From: an uncultured Lachnospiraceae bacterium
GTDB taxonomy: Bacteria > Bacillota > Clostridia > Lachnospirales > Lachnospiraceae
DNA length: 36,808 nt
Direction of reading: 5' to 3'
NCBI GenBank assembly: GCA_910579935.1
Contig: CAJTVQ010000041.1
Span: 1 to 36,808, forward strand
In this document: positions 15,778 through 23,937 of the stretch, piece by piece
Position numbering within the stretch: the stretch's first letter is position 1
How the letters are laid out: each line of letters starts with the position of its first letter
The notes under the pieces: generated by a model
Databases searched by the model: none
Seen by the model: only the letters and a program-made list of their open reading frames with translations
Told to the model about the DNA's origin: nothing
Program-made: the position numbers and the translations under genes

Positions 15778-16473
15778 TTACCGCAGGCGGTTGCATTCAA
15801 ATTTCTCCATCGTATGCAGGCAGCTGCGCAGTTCCGCATAGCGTTCCTCCACATCACCCGGCTTCACTTCGATATCCGTTGCCATAGCCATGACATTGAT
15901 CATATCATCCGTTATCCGGCAATGCAGCGCTGCCAGGATATTCAGCCTTTCCTCATACGTGGACGCATCCAGAAACTGCAGTACCATGGGATCCATATTT
16001 AGTTCTTCGGCTTCCCTTGCAATGCTCTCGCTGTATGTTTCCCTGCTGCCGTCGGCGCTTTTCTTTTCCGTTTCTTCCGAACGTTCCGCTCTGTTTATAC
16101 CATCCGTTTCCCTGGTGCCGCTTCCTGTATATTCCGCGGCGCCGCTTTCTGCCATTTCTCCTTCCGCTTTTTCCGGAACACCGCTTTTGGCCGTTTCCGC
16201 CATGTCATGTTCCGACGCCTTACTGTCCGCCGGCTCCTGCTTCCTGTCTGCGGCTTCAAACCGGTACTCCTGTGCCGCATCCGGATACTTTTCCCGGTCT
16301 ACTTTCTCCATAAACATTGCAAGCGGGCGGGCATAAGTACGGAATTCCCCGTACATGGCCTGATATATGACAAGTGTTTCCCCTGTCTCCGAATGTTCGG
16401 CAAGCGTAACGATCTGATACAGGTTTCCTTTGAAATGTCTGTATATTTGCTGTGGTTTGGGCGTATGCTGCAT
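15778..16473 (-). CDS. DUF1653-domain protein with an acidic low-complexity linker
   Basis: 231 residues. The N-terminal ~55 residues form a DUF1653 domain (YRHFKGNLYQIVTLAEHSET, then VIYQAMYGEFRTYARPLAMF). Residues about 65-155 are a Glu/Ala/Lys/Ser-rich linker without predicted fold. The C-terminal ~75 residues are helical (DPMVLQFLDASTYEERLNIL and onward) and may form a separate small domain. The start at 16473 is chosen because GGAGG lies six bases upstream; the ATG at 16479 overlaps that site. The role of DUF1653 is not known. Between yqeY and sfsA-mutY, it may be part of a housekeeping transcript from holA onward. Confidence 0.82.
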   Translation of the reverse strand: MQHTPKPQQIYRHFKGNLYQIVTLAEHSETGETLVIYQAMYGEFRTYARPLAMFMEKVDREKYPDAAQEYRFEAADRKQEPADSKASEHDMAETAKSGVPEKAEGEMAESGAAEYTGSGTRETDGINRAERSEETEKKSADGSRETYSESIAREAEELNMDPMVLQFLDASTYEERLNILAALHCRITDDMINVMAMATDIEVKPGDVEERYAELRSCLHTMEKFECNRLR

Positions 16474-16513
16474 GATCATCCTCCGTTCCTGTTTCGTTTT
16501 ATATCACATTTCT

Positions 16514-16963
16514 TCACGCTTGAAGCATTTCTCCCACAATCTTATTTACCATGGTGCCATCTGCCTTTCCTTTCACTCGCGGCATCAGCTCTTTCATTAC
16601 CTTCCCCTTATCCCTGACAGTGGGATTTTCGATTCCGAGAGCGGCAAGCACTTCCTCCACCACTTTCCGTACCTCCTCCCCGCTCATCTCTTCCGGTGCA
16701 AACTCCTGCAGTACTGCCAGACGTTTTTGGCACTGCTCCTTAATGTCCGTTCTGTCCTCTGGGGCCAGTTCCATGGTTTCTTTTGTCTGTTTTATCTCCT
16801 TTTTGATCACTTCATATTCTTCCGCCTCGGTCAGGTCTTCCCTTTTGTCGATCGCTTTATTTTTCAAGGCTGCAAGCAGCATGGAAAGCGTATCTTTCCG
16901 CTCCTTATCCTTATTTTTCATGGCCGTTACCATCTCCGCCCTGATTTCATCAATTTTGCTCAT
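16514..16963 (-). CDS. yqeY: GatB/YqeY-domain protein
   Basis: 149 residues, the normal length of YqeY. The opening MSKIDEIRAEMVTAMKNKDK, the KEIKQTKE helix and the C-terminal GKVMKELMPRVKGKADG block, ending near VNKIVGEML, are typical. The domain resembles the tRNA-binding tail of the GatB amidotransferase subunit, but its precise job as a stand-alone protein is not settled. The ATG at 16963 has AGGAG at normal spacing, which sets the start, even though the frame stays open upstream into an unrelated FG-GAP-like stretch. It probably shares a transcript with holA upstream and the DUF1653 gene downstream. Confidence 0.9.
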   Translation of the reverse strand: MSKIDEIRAEMVTAMKNKDKERKDTLSMLLAALKNKAIDKREDLTEAEEYEVIKKEIKQTKETMELAPEDRTDIKEQCQKRLAVLQEFAPEEMSGEEVRKVVEEVLAALGIENPTVRDKGKVMKELMPRVKGKADGTMVNKIVGEMLQA

Positions 16964-17239
16964 TCTCTGCTCCTCGCTTTCCTGTTTCATTTTTATTCCT
17001 ATATCAGCCAATAGTCCAAATCGGGGTAAAGAGTTCCCGCTTCCTCCCGAATAACCCGCAAGTATCAGCAGGTCTTTTTTTCCGTCAAAATCAAGGTCCT
17101 CCACCTCCACGCAATTCTCATATCTGGAACCCAGTCTGCTCAATTCCATTTCCGTATTCCATCCCTGTTCCCCGTCCTCTCCGGACGGGCTGAAATACGG
17201 ACTTACATAATAACCGTCCTTTTTTCGTTCCTTTCCCAT
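16964..17239 (-). pseudogene. FG-GAP/VCBS-like fragment, in frame with yqeY
   Basis: From the ATG at 17239 the frame reads DGYYVSPYFSPSGEDGEQGW and then VEVEDLDFDGKKDLLILAG. The latter contains a D-x-D-x-D-G-x-x-D calcium-binding-like loop of the sort seen in FG-GAP/VCBS repeat proteins, which are usually secreted or lipoproteins. There is no signal peptide, and the frame runs without a stop straight into yqeY. It looks like the tail of a larger lost gene whose stop has vanished, rather than an N-terminal domain of YqeY. AAGGA stands just before the ATG, so weak translation is possible. Confidence 0.35.
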
Positions 17240-17403
17240 CTATCCTTCAGCAAATCCGCTGCCGCCTGCATATCCAAATCCCACGTATTAATTTTCAGCC
17301 AGACCCTGCAGTCTGAAAAATCAGTCAGGCGGCGTTCCAATTCCCTGACTTCCGCTTTCTCACTCACACCGATGCAGACCTCCGTTTCCGAAGACCTGTT
17401 CAT
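17203..17403 (-). CDS. Hypothetical 66-residue protein, possibly part of the same broken gene
   Basis: The frame begins MNRSSETEVCIGV with CAGGA at correct spacing and ends KRTVIM, overlapping the FG-GAP-like frame by about 37 bp in another frame. It contains a predicted helix (EVRELERRLTDF) and a WLKINTWDLDMQAAADLL segment. I do not recognise a family. Because it runs straight into the FG-GAP-like fragment, a single frameshift near 17210-17240 could have split one gene into these two. Alternatively it is a genuine small gene between holA and yqeY. Confidence 0.35.
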   Translation of the reverse strand: MNRSSETEVCIGVSEKAEVRELERRLTDFSDCRVWLKINTWDLDMQAAADLLKDRWERNEKRTVIM

Positions 17404-17466
17404 ATCATTCCTGATATGAAGGTTTCTTATCCTCGCCCCATTTCCTGTATGAATCAGATCCCCGGC

Positions 17467-18444
17467 TTACGCACTGTACCGTACGATCAAAAGTTCCACA
17501 CTCATCACATCGTTCATCCGCCCTGTCTTAACTGCTTCTTCCGCTTCCACACAGGCTTCCAGCGCTTTCCGCAGGTCACTGCCCTTAAATTTGGCCGCCT
17601 GTGCCGCATATTTTCCGGCGATAAAGGGCTGAAGCCCCACTTTGCCGCCGATCGTCTTATTGTCATACCCTTTTCCCTTCAGTTCCTTTACCTGAAGCAG
17701 CATATTAAACTGCCTTGCGATCAGAAACAGGATGCGCATGGCCGGTTCCTTCAGGGCCAGCAGTTCATAATACAGATCCAGCGCCTTTTTCTGCCTTCTG
17801 TCCGCAATGGCATTGATCATATCGAAAATGCGGCTGCTGACCCGGTGGGTGCAGATATCCTCGATATCCTGTCCGGATATCACCTCTTTGTCCATACAGT
17901 AACACATCAGCTTCTCCAGCTCTTTCCGGATATTTTCCATATCCGTACCCGTTTTTTCCAGGAAAAGCTCCAGCGACTGCTCCGTGATCCGCTTGTCTTC
18001 TTTCTTTATCATACCGAGAATCCACTTTTTTAAAGTAGCCTCATTCTGCTCCGGAAATTCCGCCGCCATCCCCTTTGCCGATACGGTCTTAAACAGCCTG
18101 CTCCTCTTATCGATCTCCTTTTCCACAAAAACAAAATACGATGTCTGTGCCGGTTCTTCCAGATATTCCGCCATCTTCTCGCCGCCCGCCTTGAACAGAC
18201 CGCTGTTTTCCATGACTATGACCCTCCGGTCCGCAAAAAAAGGAAGGGTTTCCGCCAAATCTATCACGGCGCCCACGGTAATATCCTTTCCTTCAAAATA
18301 ACTGCAATTCATCGTATCCCCGTCCGCCGCCAGCGCCTTCCTCAGCTTGTCCCGATACTGTTTGCGCAGATACGCTTCCTCCCCGTAAAGGAGATACATC
18401 TGCCTGAATTGTCCGCTCTTAATATCTTCATTAATCCGCTGCAT
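17467..18444 (-). CDS. holA: DNA polymerase III delta subunit
   Basis: 325 residues from the ATG at 18444, which has GGAGG six bases upstream; the frame stays open further upstream, but that part is not protein-like. Delta is the wrench of the clamp loader that opens the beta clamp. Family blocks: FRQMYLLYGEEAYLRKQYRD near the N-terminus, LPFFADRRVIVMENSGLF, then the C-terminal helical collar with ICTHRVSSRIFDMINAIADR, ILFLIARQFNMLLQVKEL and GLQPFIAGKYAAQAAKF. The usual companion genes differ here: no rpsT follows. It heads the minus-strand run holA-yqeY-DUF1653-sfsA/mutY. Confidence 0.93.
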   Translation of the reverse strand: MQRINEDIKSGQFRQMYLLYGEEAYLRKQYRDKLRKALAADGDTMNCSYFEGKDITVGAVIDLAETLPFFADRRVIVMENSGLFKAGGEKMAEYLEEPAQTSYFVFVEKEIDKRSRLFKTVSAKGMAAEFPEQNEATLKKWILGMIKKEDKRITEQSLELFLEKTGTDMENIRKELEKLMCYCMDKEVISGQDIEDICTHRVSSRIFDMINAIADRRQKKALDLYYELLALKEPAMRILFLIARQFNMLLQVKELKGKGYDNKTIGGKVGLQPFIAGKYAAQAAKFKGSDLRKALEACVEAEEAVKTGRMNDVMSVELLIVRYSA

Positions 18445-18554
18445 CGGACACCTCCTTGTTTCTCCATCATACTTCATTCCTTCTGAAACTTCAATCTTAA
18501 GTTTTATTCTGTAACACTGATTATGGGATTTTTCCTTGAAAAATAAACATCCCA

Positions 18555-18584
18555 TTGGCTTCCAATAAATTTTTATAGTATAAT
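18555..18584 (+). promoter_or_regulatory. Promoter of the AraC-type regulator
   Basis: -35 TTGGCT (18555-18560) and a perfect -10 TATAAT (18579-18584) are 18 bp apart, 50 bp before the regulator's start, in the divergent gap with holA. Confidence 0.65.
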
Positions 18585-18633
18585 GAATCCAAACAGACAA
18601 AGCATGAACCAATCACATTCAAAAGGAGCCGCC

Positions 18634-19533
18634 ATGTCCAAGCACTACCTGACCGCCTTCAACACAAGACAATACATGCAGACCAGGGATTTTGAGATTT
18701 TTTACTATGAAGACAAAGTCCTTGCCCCCGTTTCCATGCATCAGCACGATTTTTATGAAGTATACTTTTTCCTCAGCGGCCATGCAGATATTCATTTGGG
18801 CGGAACAGAATACCCTCTGTCCCACGGAAATATCTGCCTGATTCCTCCTGCCCTCAGCCATAAACCGGTTTTTAAGGACAACGGACTGCCCTACCGCCGT
18901 ATCGTCCTGTGGATTTCCCCTCTCTATCTGGAAAAATTAAACCGGCACTATCCCGGTATCCTTTACGCCTTTGAGGAATCCCGTCGCCATCATTGTTATC
19001 ACTATTCTCCGGACTTCGGCTCTTCCCAGCTGCTCTTCGGTAAATTGATCGCAATCCTGGAAGAATCCGCATCTTCCGGGGCGTTCCACGATTCCATCAC
19101 GGAATGCTGCATCAGCGCATTCCTGCTTCAGCTGAACCGTACCGTTTACCACCGGTTCCATACCCCTGCCTACGATGATAAGACAACCCTTTTCTCCGGC
19201 ATCTGCGATCACATCAACGCGCACCTGGAAGAGGATCTTACGCTGGACGGGCTGGCCGCGCACTTCCATGTAAGCAAATACCACCTCGCCCATTTGTTTA
19301 AGCAGTCCATGGGAATCTCCACCCACCAGTATATCGTACGTAAGAGGCTTTATGCCGGCAGGGCCGGCCTTCTCTCCGGCATGCTGCCGCAGGAAGCCTG
19401 CAGAAACTGCGGTTTTAAAGATTACACATCTTTCTTCCGCGCTTTTAAAAAAGAATTCGGCATCTCTCCGAAAGAATTCCGTGAAAACTGCGCTTTGACG
19501 CCAACCCCCCATGAACCAGTGTCATTCACTTAA
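18634..19533 (+). CDS. AraC-family transcriptional regulator, probably of uxuAB
   Basis: 299 residues. The N-terminal half is a cupin sensor domain (MHQHDFYEVYFFLSGHADIH; HGNICLIPPALSHKPVF), expected to bind a small ligand. The C-terminal ~95 residues hold two helix-turn-helix units (LTLDGLAAHFHVSKYHLAHL; ACRNCGFKDYTSFFRAFKKE) ending in the family's GISPKEFRE. The ATG at 18634 follows AAAGGAG at good spacing. The regulator is directly upstream of, and in the same direction as, uxuA-uxuB. Two half-sites 21 bp apart lie in the gap before uxuA, so it most likely activates those genes when a uronate intermediate is present. The ligand is inferred from context only. Confidence 0.9.
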   Translation: MSKHYLTAFNTRQYMQTRDFEIFYYEDKVLAPVSMHQHDFYEVYFFLSGHADIHLGGTEYPLSHGNICLIPPALSHKPVFKDNGLPYRRIVLWISPLYLEKLNRHYPGILYAFEESRRHHCYHYSPDFGSSQLLFGKLIAILEESASSGAFHDSITECCISAFLLQLNRTVYHRFHTPAYDDKTTLFSGICDHINAHLEEDLTLDGLAAHFHVSKYHLAHLFKQSMGISTHQYIVRKRLYAGRAGLLSGMLPQEACRNCGFKDYTSFFRAFKKEFGISPKEFRENCALTPTPHEPVSFT

Positions 19534-19557
19534 CAGTCCGCCACCAAACCGCAACTT

Positions 19558-19613
19558 TTGCAATATTTTTCACAAGCATTGCAATTCCGTCTCTTTCCCA
19601 TCCATGCTACGAT
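19558..19613 (+). promoter_or_regulatory. uxuA promoter with two AraC-type half-sites
   Basis: TTGCAAT occurs at 19558-19564 and again at 19579-19585, a 21-bp step (two helical turns) in direct orientation, as AraC-family dimers prefer. The -10 is TACGAT (19608-19613). At 17 bp spacing the -35 position (19585-19590, TTCCGT) is weak and touches the nearer half-site. This layout fits activator-dependent transcription. Confidence 0.55.
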
Positions 19614-19669
19614 ATTTCCAATAAAACGTTCTGCGGGCAACCGCAAAAATATACAGGAGGTAATCATAC

Positions 19670-20743
19670 ATGGAAATGACACTTCGCTGGTACGGCAGCA
19701 AATCCGATTCCGTAACCTTACAGCAGATCCGCCAGATTCCGGGAGTAACCGGAGTCATTACCACCCTTTACGAAACGTCGCCCGGCGACTTATGGGAACG
19801 GGAACAGATTCACGCCCTGAAAGAAGAGGTCGAAGCTTCCGGCCTGCACATTTCAGGCATCGAAAGCGTGAACATCCACGATTCCATCAAAATCGGCTCT
19901 CCCGACCGGGACCGTTATATCGAAAACTATATCCGGACACTGAAACATTTGGGAGAGGAAGACATCCATCTCGTGTGCTATAACTTCATGCCCGTTTTTG
20001 ACTGGACCCGCACCGAACTGGCCCGGGTCCGTTCCGACGGCTCCACCGTACTGGCTTACAGCCAGAAGACCGTAGACCGCATCGATCCGGCCAAAATGTT
20101 CGAATCCATTTCTTCCGGTTCCAACGGTTTCGTCCTTCCGGGCTGGGAACCGGAGCGGATGGCACGGGTAAAAGAACTGTTTGAAATGTATACCGGCGTG
20201 GACGAAGAAAGGTTGTTCGCCAACCTGAAATATTTTCTGGAAGCCATCATGCCCGTCTGCGACCAATACAATATCCATATGGCGATTCATCCCGATGACC
20301 CGGCATGGAGCGTCTTCGGTCTGCCCCGCATCATCATCAATCTGCCGAACCTGCAGCGCATGATGAAAATGGTGGACAATCCGCACAACGGAGTTACGTT
20401 CTGTTCCGGTTCCTACGGTACGAATCCGGACAACGACCTGCCCGGAATGATCCGCGCACTGGAAGGCCGGATACACTTTGCCCATGTACGGAATCTCCAG
20501 CACAATTTCCCCGGAGATTTCGAAGAAGCGGCACACTTATCCTCCGACGGCAGTTTCGATATGTATGCAATCATGAAAGCTTTATATGACATCCGTTTTA
20601 CAGGCCCCATCCGTCCCGACCACGGCCGCATGATATGGGGTGAAAATGCAATGCCGGGCTACGGACTCTATGACCGTGCATTGGGAGCGGCTTATTTAAA
20701 CGGACTTTGGGAAGCCATTGAGAAAGGAGCGGCAGGAAAATGA
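19670..20743 (+). CDS. uxuA: Mannonate dehydratase
   Basis: 357 residues, full length for UxuA. The enzyme dehydrates D-mannonate to 2-keto-3-deoxygluconate in glucuronate breakdown. Family segments include MTLRWYGSKSDSVTLQQIRQ at the start, GIESVNIHDSIKIG, HLVCYNFMPVFDWTRT, HPDDPAWSVFGLPRI and the C-terminal RPDHGRMIWGE, which supply the metal-binding His/Cys residues. GGAGG precedes the ATG. Its stop overlaps the uxuB start in an ATGA, so the two are translationally coupled. Transcription probably comes from the promoter at 19558-19613 under the adjacent AraC protein. Confidence 0.95.
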   Translation: MEMTLRWYGSKSDSVTLQQIRQIPGVTGVITTLYETSPGDLWEREQIHALKEEVEASGLHISGIESVNIHDSIKIGSPDRDRYIENYIRTLKHLGEEDIHLVCYNFMPVFDWTRTELARVRSDGSTVLAYSQKTVDRIDPAKMFESISSGSNGFVLPGWEPERMARVKELFEMYTGVDEERLFANLKYFLEAIMPVCDQYNIHMAIHPDDPAWSVFGLPRIIINLPNLQRMMKMVDNPHNGVTFCSGSYGTNPDNDLPGMIRALEGRIHFAHVRNLQHNFPGDFEEAAHLSSDGSFDMYAIMKALYDIRFTGPIRPDHGRMIWGENAMPGYGLYDRALGAAYLNGLWEAIEKGAAGK

Positions 20744-22353
20744 AATTGGATCATACCGGATTTAAAAATACAGCCGAATGGGAGGCCGCCGGATACAGTC
20801 TGCCGAAATTTGACAGAACGAAAGTGACGGAACAGACAAAGGCCAACCCCCGCTGGATCCACTTCGGAGCCGGCAATATCTTCCGCGCGTTTCAGGCCAA
20901 TGTCATGCAGGAACTGCTCAACAAAGGTATCTGCGATACCGGACTCATCGTTGCCGAAGGATTTGACTACGAGATCATCGAAAAGATGAACCGGCCCCAT
21001 GACGATTACAGCATACTCGTCACCCTGAAAGCAGACGGCACGACAGACAAAACCGTTGTCGGCAGCATTGTGGAATCCCTGATTCTGGACAGCCGGAACC
21101 AGACGGAATTTAACCGGCTCAAAGAAATCTTCCGTTCCCCTTCTCTCCAGATGGTCAGCTTTACCATTACGGAAAAAGGATACAGTCTGACAGACGGAAA
21201 AGCGGAATTACTGCCTGCTGTCGCAGCCGACTTTGAAAACGGCCCTGCCGCTCCGGACAGCTATATCGGTAAAGTAACGGCCCTTCTCTATGAACGCTAT
21301 ATCAGCGGCAGGCTCCCCCTTGCCCTGGTAAGCATGGACAACTGCTCCCACAACGGGGACAAATTAAGAGCCGCCGTCACTGCATTTGCAGATCACTGGG
21401 CGGAAAACAGACTGGTTCCGGACGATTTCCCCAGCTATTTGGAAGATCCCGGCCTGGTTTCTTTTCCATGGACCATGATCGACAAGATTACCCCCCGTCC
21501 GGATACTGCCATACAGGCCATGCTGGAAAAAGACGGCATCAATGACCTTGCCCCTGTCATAACCGTCAAAAATACCTATGCGGCTCCTTTCGTCAATGCA
21601 GAGGAATGCGAATACCTGGTCATCGAAGACCACTTTCCCAACGGAAAACTCCCGCTGGAGCAGGCCGGCATTCTGTACACTACAAGGGAAACCGTGGATA
21701 AAGTGGAAAAGATGAAAGTCTGCACCTGCTTAAACCCTCTTCACACCACCCTGGCAGTATACGGCTGTCTCCTAGGCTACCAGCTGATTTCGGAAGAAAT
21801 GAAAAATCCTCTGCTGAAAAAACTGGTAGAGACCATCGGTTATAAAGAAGGACTGCCGGTCGTTACCGACCCCGGCATCCTCCATCCGGAGGATTTCCTG
21901 GACGAAGTCCTGAATGTGCGGATTCCCAACCCTTTCATGCCGGACACGCCGCAGCGCATTGCTACCGATACTTCCCAGAAACTGGCCATCCGCTTCGGCG
22001 AAACCATCAAGGCATACAGTGACTCCGAAAAACTGGACACCGCTAACCTACAGATGATTCCTCTCGTGTTTGCCGGCTGGCTGCGCTACCTTATGGCGGT
22101 GGACGATAACGGCAATGCTTTTACATTAAGTCCCGACCCGCTGCTTGATTCCCTGCTTCCCATTATGGAAGGACTGTCTTTGGGACATACGGAACAGGCC
22201 GAAGACATCCTGCGCCCGATTCTCGAAAACGCTTCCATTTTCGGCGTGAATCTCTATGAGGCCGGACTTGCGGACAAAGTTATTTCTTACTTTAAAGAAC
22301 TTTCCTCAGGAACCGGCGCGGTGAAGGAAGTCCTTGCCAAATATGCAGGATGA
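20740..22353 (+). CDS. uxuB: Fructuronate reductase (mannitol dehydrogenase family)
   Basis: 537 residues, matching the polyol/long-chain mannitol dehydrogenase family. It should reduce D-fructuronate to D-mannonate with NADH, the step just before UxuA. The N-terminal Rossmann part carries IHFGAGNIFRAFQANV. The C-terminal domain holds the catalytic Lys block (PWTMIDKITPRP) and CLNPLHTTLAVYGCLLG with the conserved Asn/His. Its ATG overlaps the uxuA stop. Other members act on mannitol, altronate or tagaturonate; the uxuA partnership makes fructuronate the best substrate call. No UxaC isomerase, KdgK or KdgA gene lies in this window, so the rest of the pathway must be elsewhere. Confidence 0.9.
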   Translation: MKLDHTGFKNTAEWEAAGYSLPKFDRTKVTEQTKANPRWIHFGAGNIFRAFQANVMQELLNKGICDTGLIVAEGFDYEIIEKMNRPHDDYSILVTLKADGTTDKTVVGSIVESLILDSRNQTEFNRLKEIFRSPSLQMVSFTITEKGYSLTDGKAELLPAVAADFENGPAAPDSYIGKVTALLYERYISGRLPLALVSMDNCSHNGDKLRAAVTAFADHWAENRLVPDDFPSYLEDPGLVSFPWTMIDKITPRPDTAIQAMLEKDGINDLAPVITVKNTYAAPFVNAEECEYLVIEDHFPNGKLPLEQAGILYTTRETVDKVEKMKVCTCLNPLHTTLAVYGCLLGYQLISEEMKNPLLKKLVETIGYKEGLPVVTDPGILHPEDFLDEVLNVRIPNPFMPDTPQRIATDTSQKLAIRFGETIKAYSDSEKLDTANLQMIPLVFAGWLRYLMAVDDNGNAFTLSPDPLLDSLLPIMEGLSLGHTEQAEDILRPILENASIFGVNLYEAGLADKVISYFKELSSGTGAVKEVLAKYAG

Positions 22354-22403
22354 AGGAACGGCTGCGTCCTTTCCCTGTTTCCCATACTGTAAGCAGTTCT
22401 TTA

Positions 22404-22433
22404 TTGTCAAACCACCGGAAAGAATGTTAGAAT
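22404..22433 (+). promoter_or_regulatory. Promoter of the rubredoxin-GltB-like gene
   Basis: -35 TTGTCA (22404-22409) and -10 TAGAAT (22428-22433), spacing 18 bp, 43 bp before the start codon. It indicates transcription independent of uxuAB. Confidence 0.6.
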
Positions 22434-22476
22434 AAACAATAATAACAGACTTTACACCGGAAAGGAAGATAAAACT

Positions 22477-23883
22477 ATGAAAAAATTTGTTTGCACCGTC
22501 TGCGGCTATACTCATGAAGGCAGCAGCGCACCGGACGAATGTCCGGTCTGCCATCAGCCAAAAGAAAAATTCAGGGAAGAGCCCCTGGATAACGGCACTG
22601 GAAACACGCCCGGACCGGCCGATGCGGAAACAGAACAAAAAGGGGCTTCCTCATCCACGGACTTAAGCTATGATAAAACCTTCTACCGTGTGGATGAGTC
22701 CTGCCGCTACATGGAAGAGATCCACCAGATGGCCGTGACCGGACACTCCGTCAGCGGCTCCATGGGAACCAAAATGCCGATGCCGGGCTGGGAAGACATC
22801 CTGCTTTTGGGCGCACAGCTGAATCCTGCTCCGCTGGACGATGACGCTCCCGTATCGACCATGACCGTGATCGGTAAACATGCCAAGAAACCGATGATCT
22901 TGGATAATCCCGTCTATATTTCCCACATGTCATTCGGCGCACTTTCAAAGGAAATCAAAGTAGCGCTGGCAAAAGGTTCCGCAATGGCCAAAACTGCGAT
23001 GTGCAGCGGGGAAGGCGGAATCCTGCCGGAGGAAAGGGAAGCTTCTTATAAATACATATTTGAATATATTCCGAACAAATACAGCGTCACGGATGAAAAC
23101 CTGCGCGCGGCGGATGCCATTGAGATCAAAATCGGACAGGGTACAAAACCCGGCATGGGCGGACACCTGCCCGGGGAAAAAGTAACGGAAGAAATCGCAC
23201 GCCTGCGCGGGAAAAAGCAGGGGGAAGACATACAAAGCCCCAGCAGATTTCCGGAACTCCATTCCAAAGAAGATTTAAAGGATATGGTAACCATGCTCCG
23301 GAACCGTTCGGACGGCAGACCCATCGGCATTAAAATTGCCGCAGGCAGAATCGAAAGGGATTTGGAATACTGCGTCTATGCCGAACCTGATTTCATTACC
23401 ATCGACGGCAGGGGCGGCGCCACCGGCTCCAGTCCGTTTCTGCTGCGTGAAGCCACCACCGTTCCCACCGTTTATGCCCTGTACCGTGCCAAAAAATATC
23501 TGGATTCCGTACATTCCGATATCTCCCTCGTCATTACAGGGGGACTCCGTGTATCCGCCGATGCGGCAAAAGCGCTCGCGATGGGCGCCGACGCAGTCTC
23601 TGTGGCAAGCGCGGCATTAATTGCGGCAGCCTGTCAGCAATACCGGATCTGCGGTTCTGGAAACTGCCCGGCAGGCATCGCAACCCAGGACCCGAAATTA
23701 AGGGAACGGCTAAAGGTAGAACAATCTGCACAAAGAGTTGCAAATTACCTGAATGTCACACGGGATGAATTAAAGATGTTCGCCCGTATTACAGGCCACA
23801 CTTCCGTACATGATCTGAATGTGGACGATCTGGTAACACTGAACCGGGAAATCTCGGAATTTACAAATATCCGCCACGCATAA
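22477..23883 (+). CDS. Rubredoxin-like domain fused to the FMN/[3Fe-4S] domain of glutamate synthase
   Basis: 468 residues. A rubredoxin-type metal site is at the N-terminus: C6-x2-C9 and C22-x2-C25. After an acidic linker (about 35-65), residues 70-468 form the FMN-binding barrel of the glutamate synthase large subunit, including ISHMSFGALSKE, GEGGILPEE, GQGTKPGMGGHLPG and TIDGRGGATGSSP. A C-x5-C-x4-C motif (CQQYRICGSGNC, then PAGIATQD) should hold the [3Fe-4S] cluster. The amidotransferase domain of GltB is absent, and no small subunit is nearby. Proteins like this are often labelled glutamate synthase, but the donor may be reduced rubredoxin or ferredoxin and the substrate is uncertain. 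It follows uxuB but has its own promoter and a strong terminator. Confidence 0.9.
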   Translation: MKKFVCTVCGYTHEGSSAPDECPVCHQPKEKFREEPLDNGTGNTPGPADAETEQKGASSSTDLSYDKTFYRVDESCRYMEEIHQMAVTGHSVSGSMGTKMPMPGWEDILLLGAQLNPAPLDDDAPVSTMTVIGKHAKKPMILDNPVYISHMSFGALSKEIKVALAKGSAMAKTAMCSGEGGILPEEREASYKYIFEYIPNKYSVTDENLRAADAIEIKIGQGTKPGMGGHLPGEKVTEEIARLRGKKQGEDIQSPSRFPELHSKEDLKDMVTMLRNRSDGRPIGIKIAAGRIERDLEYCVYAEPDFITIDGRGGATGSSPFLLREATTVPTVYALYRAKKYLDSVHSDISLVITGGLRVSADAAKALAMGADAVSVASAALIAAACQQYRICGSGNCPAGIATQDPKLRERLKVEQSAQRVANYLNVTRDELKMFARITGHTSVHDLNVDDLVTLNREISEFTNIRHA

Positions 23884-23923
23884 TAAAACCAAACCCCGCC
23901 GGACGGCGGGGTTTGGTTTTATT
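23882..23923. terminator. Bidirectional terminator between convergent genes
   Basis: A perfect 19-bp stem (23882-23900 with 23905-23923) around a 4-nt loop GGAC, GC-rich inside and A/T outside, so both strands end in a T-run. The outer stem includes the stop codon area of the upstream gene. Confidence 0.92.
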
Positions 23924-23937
23924 ATTGTTATCCTTTG

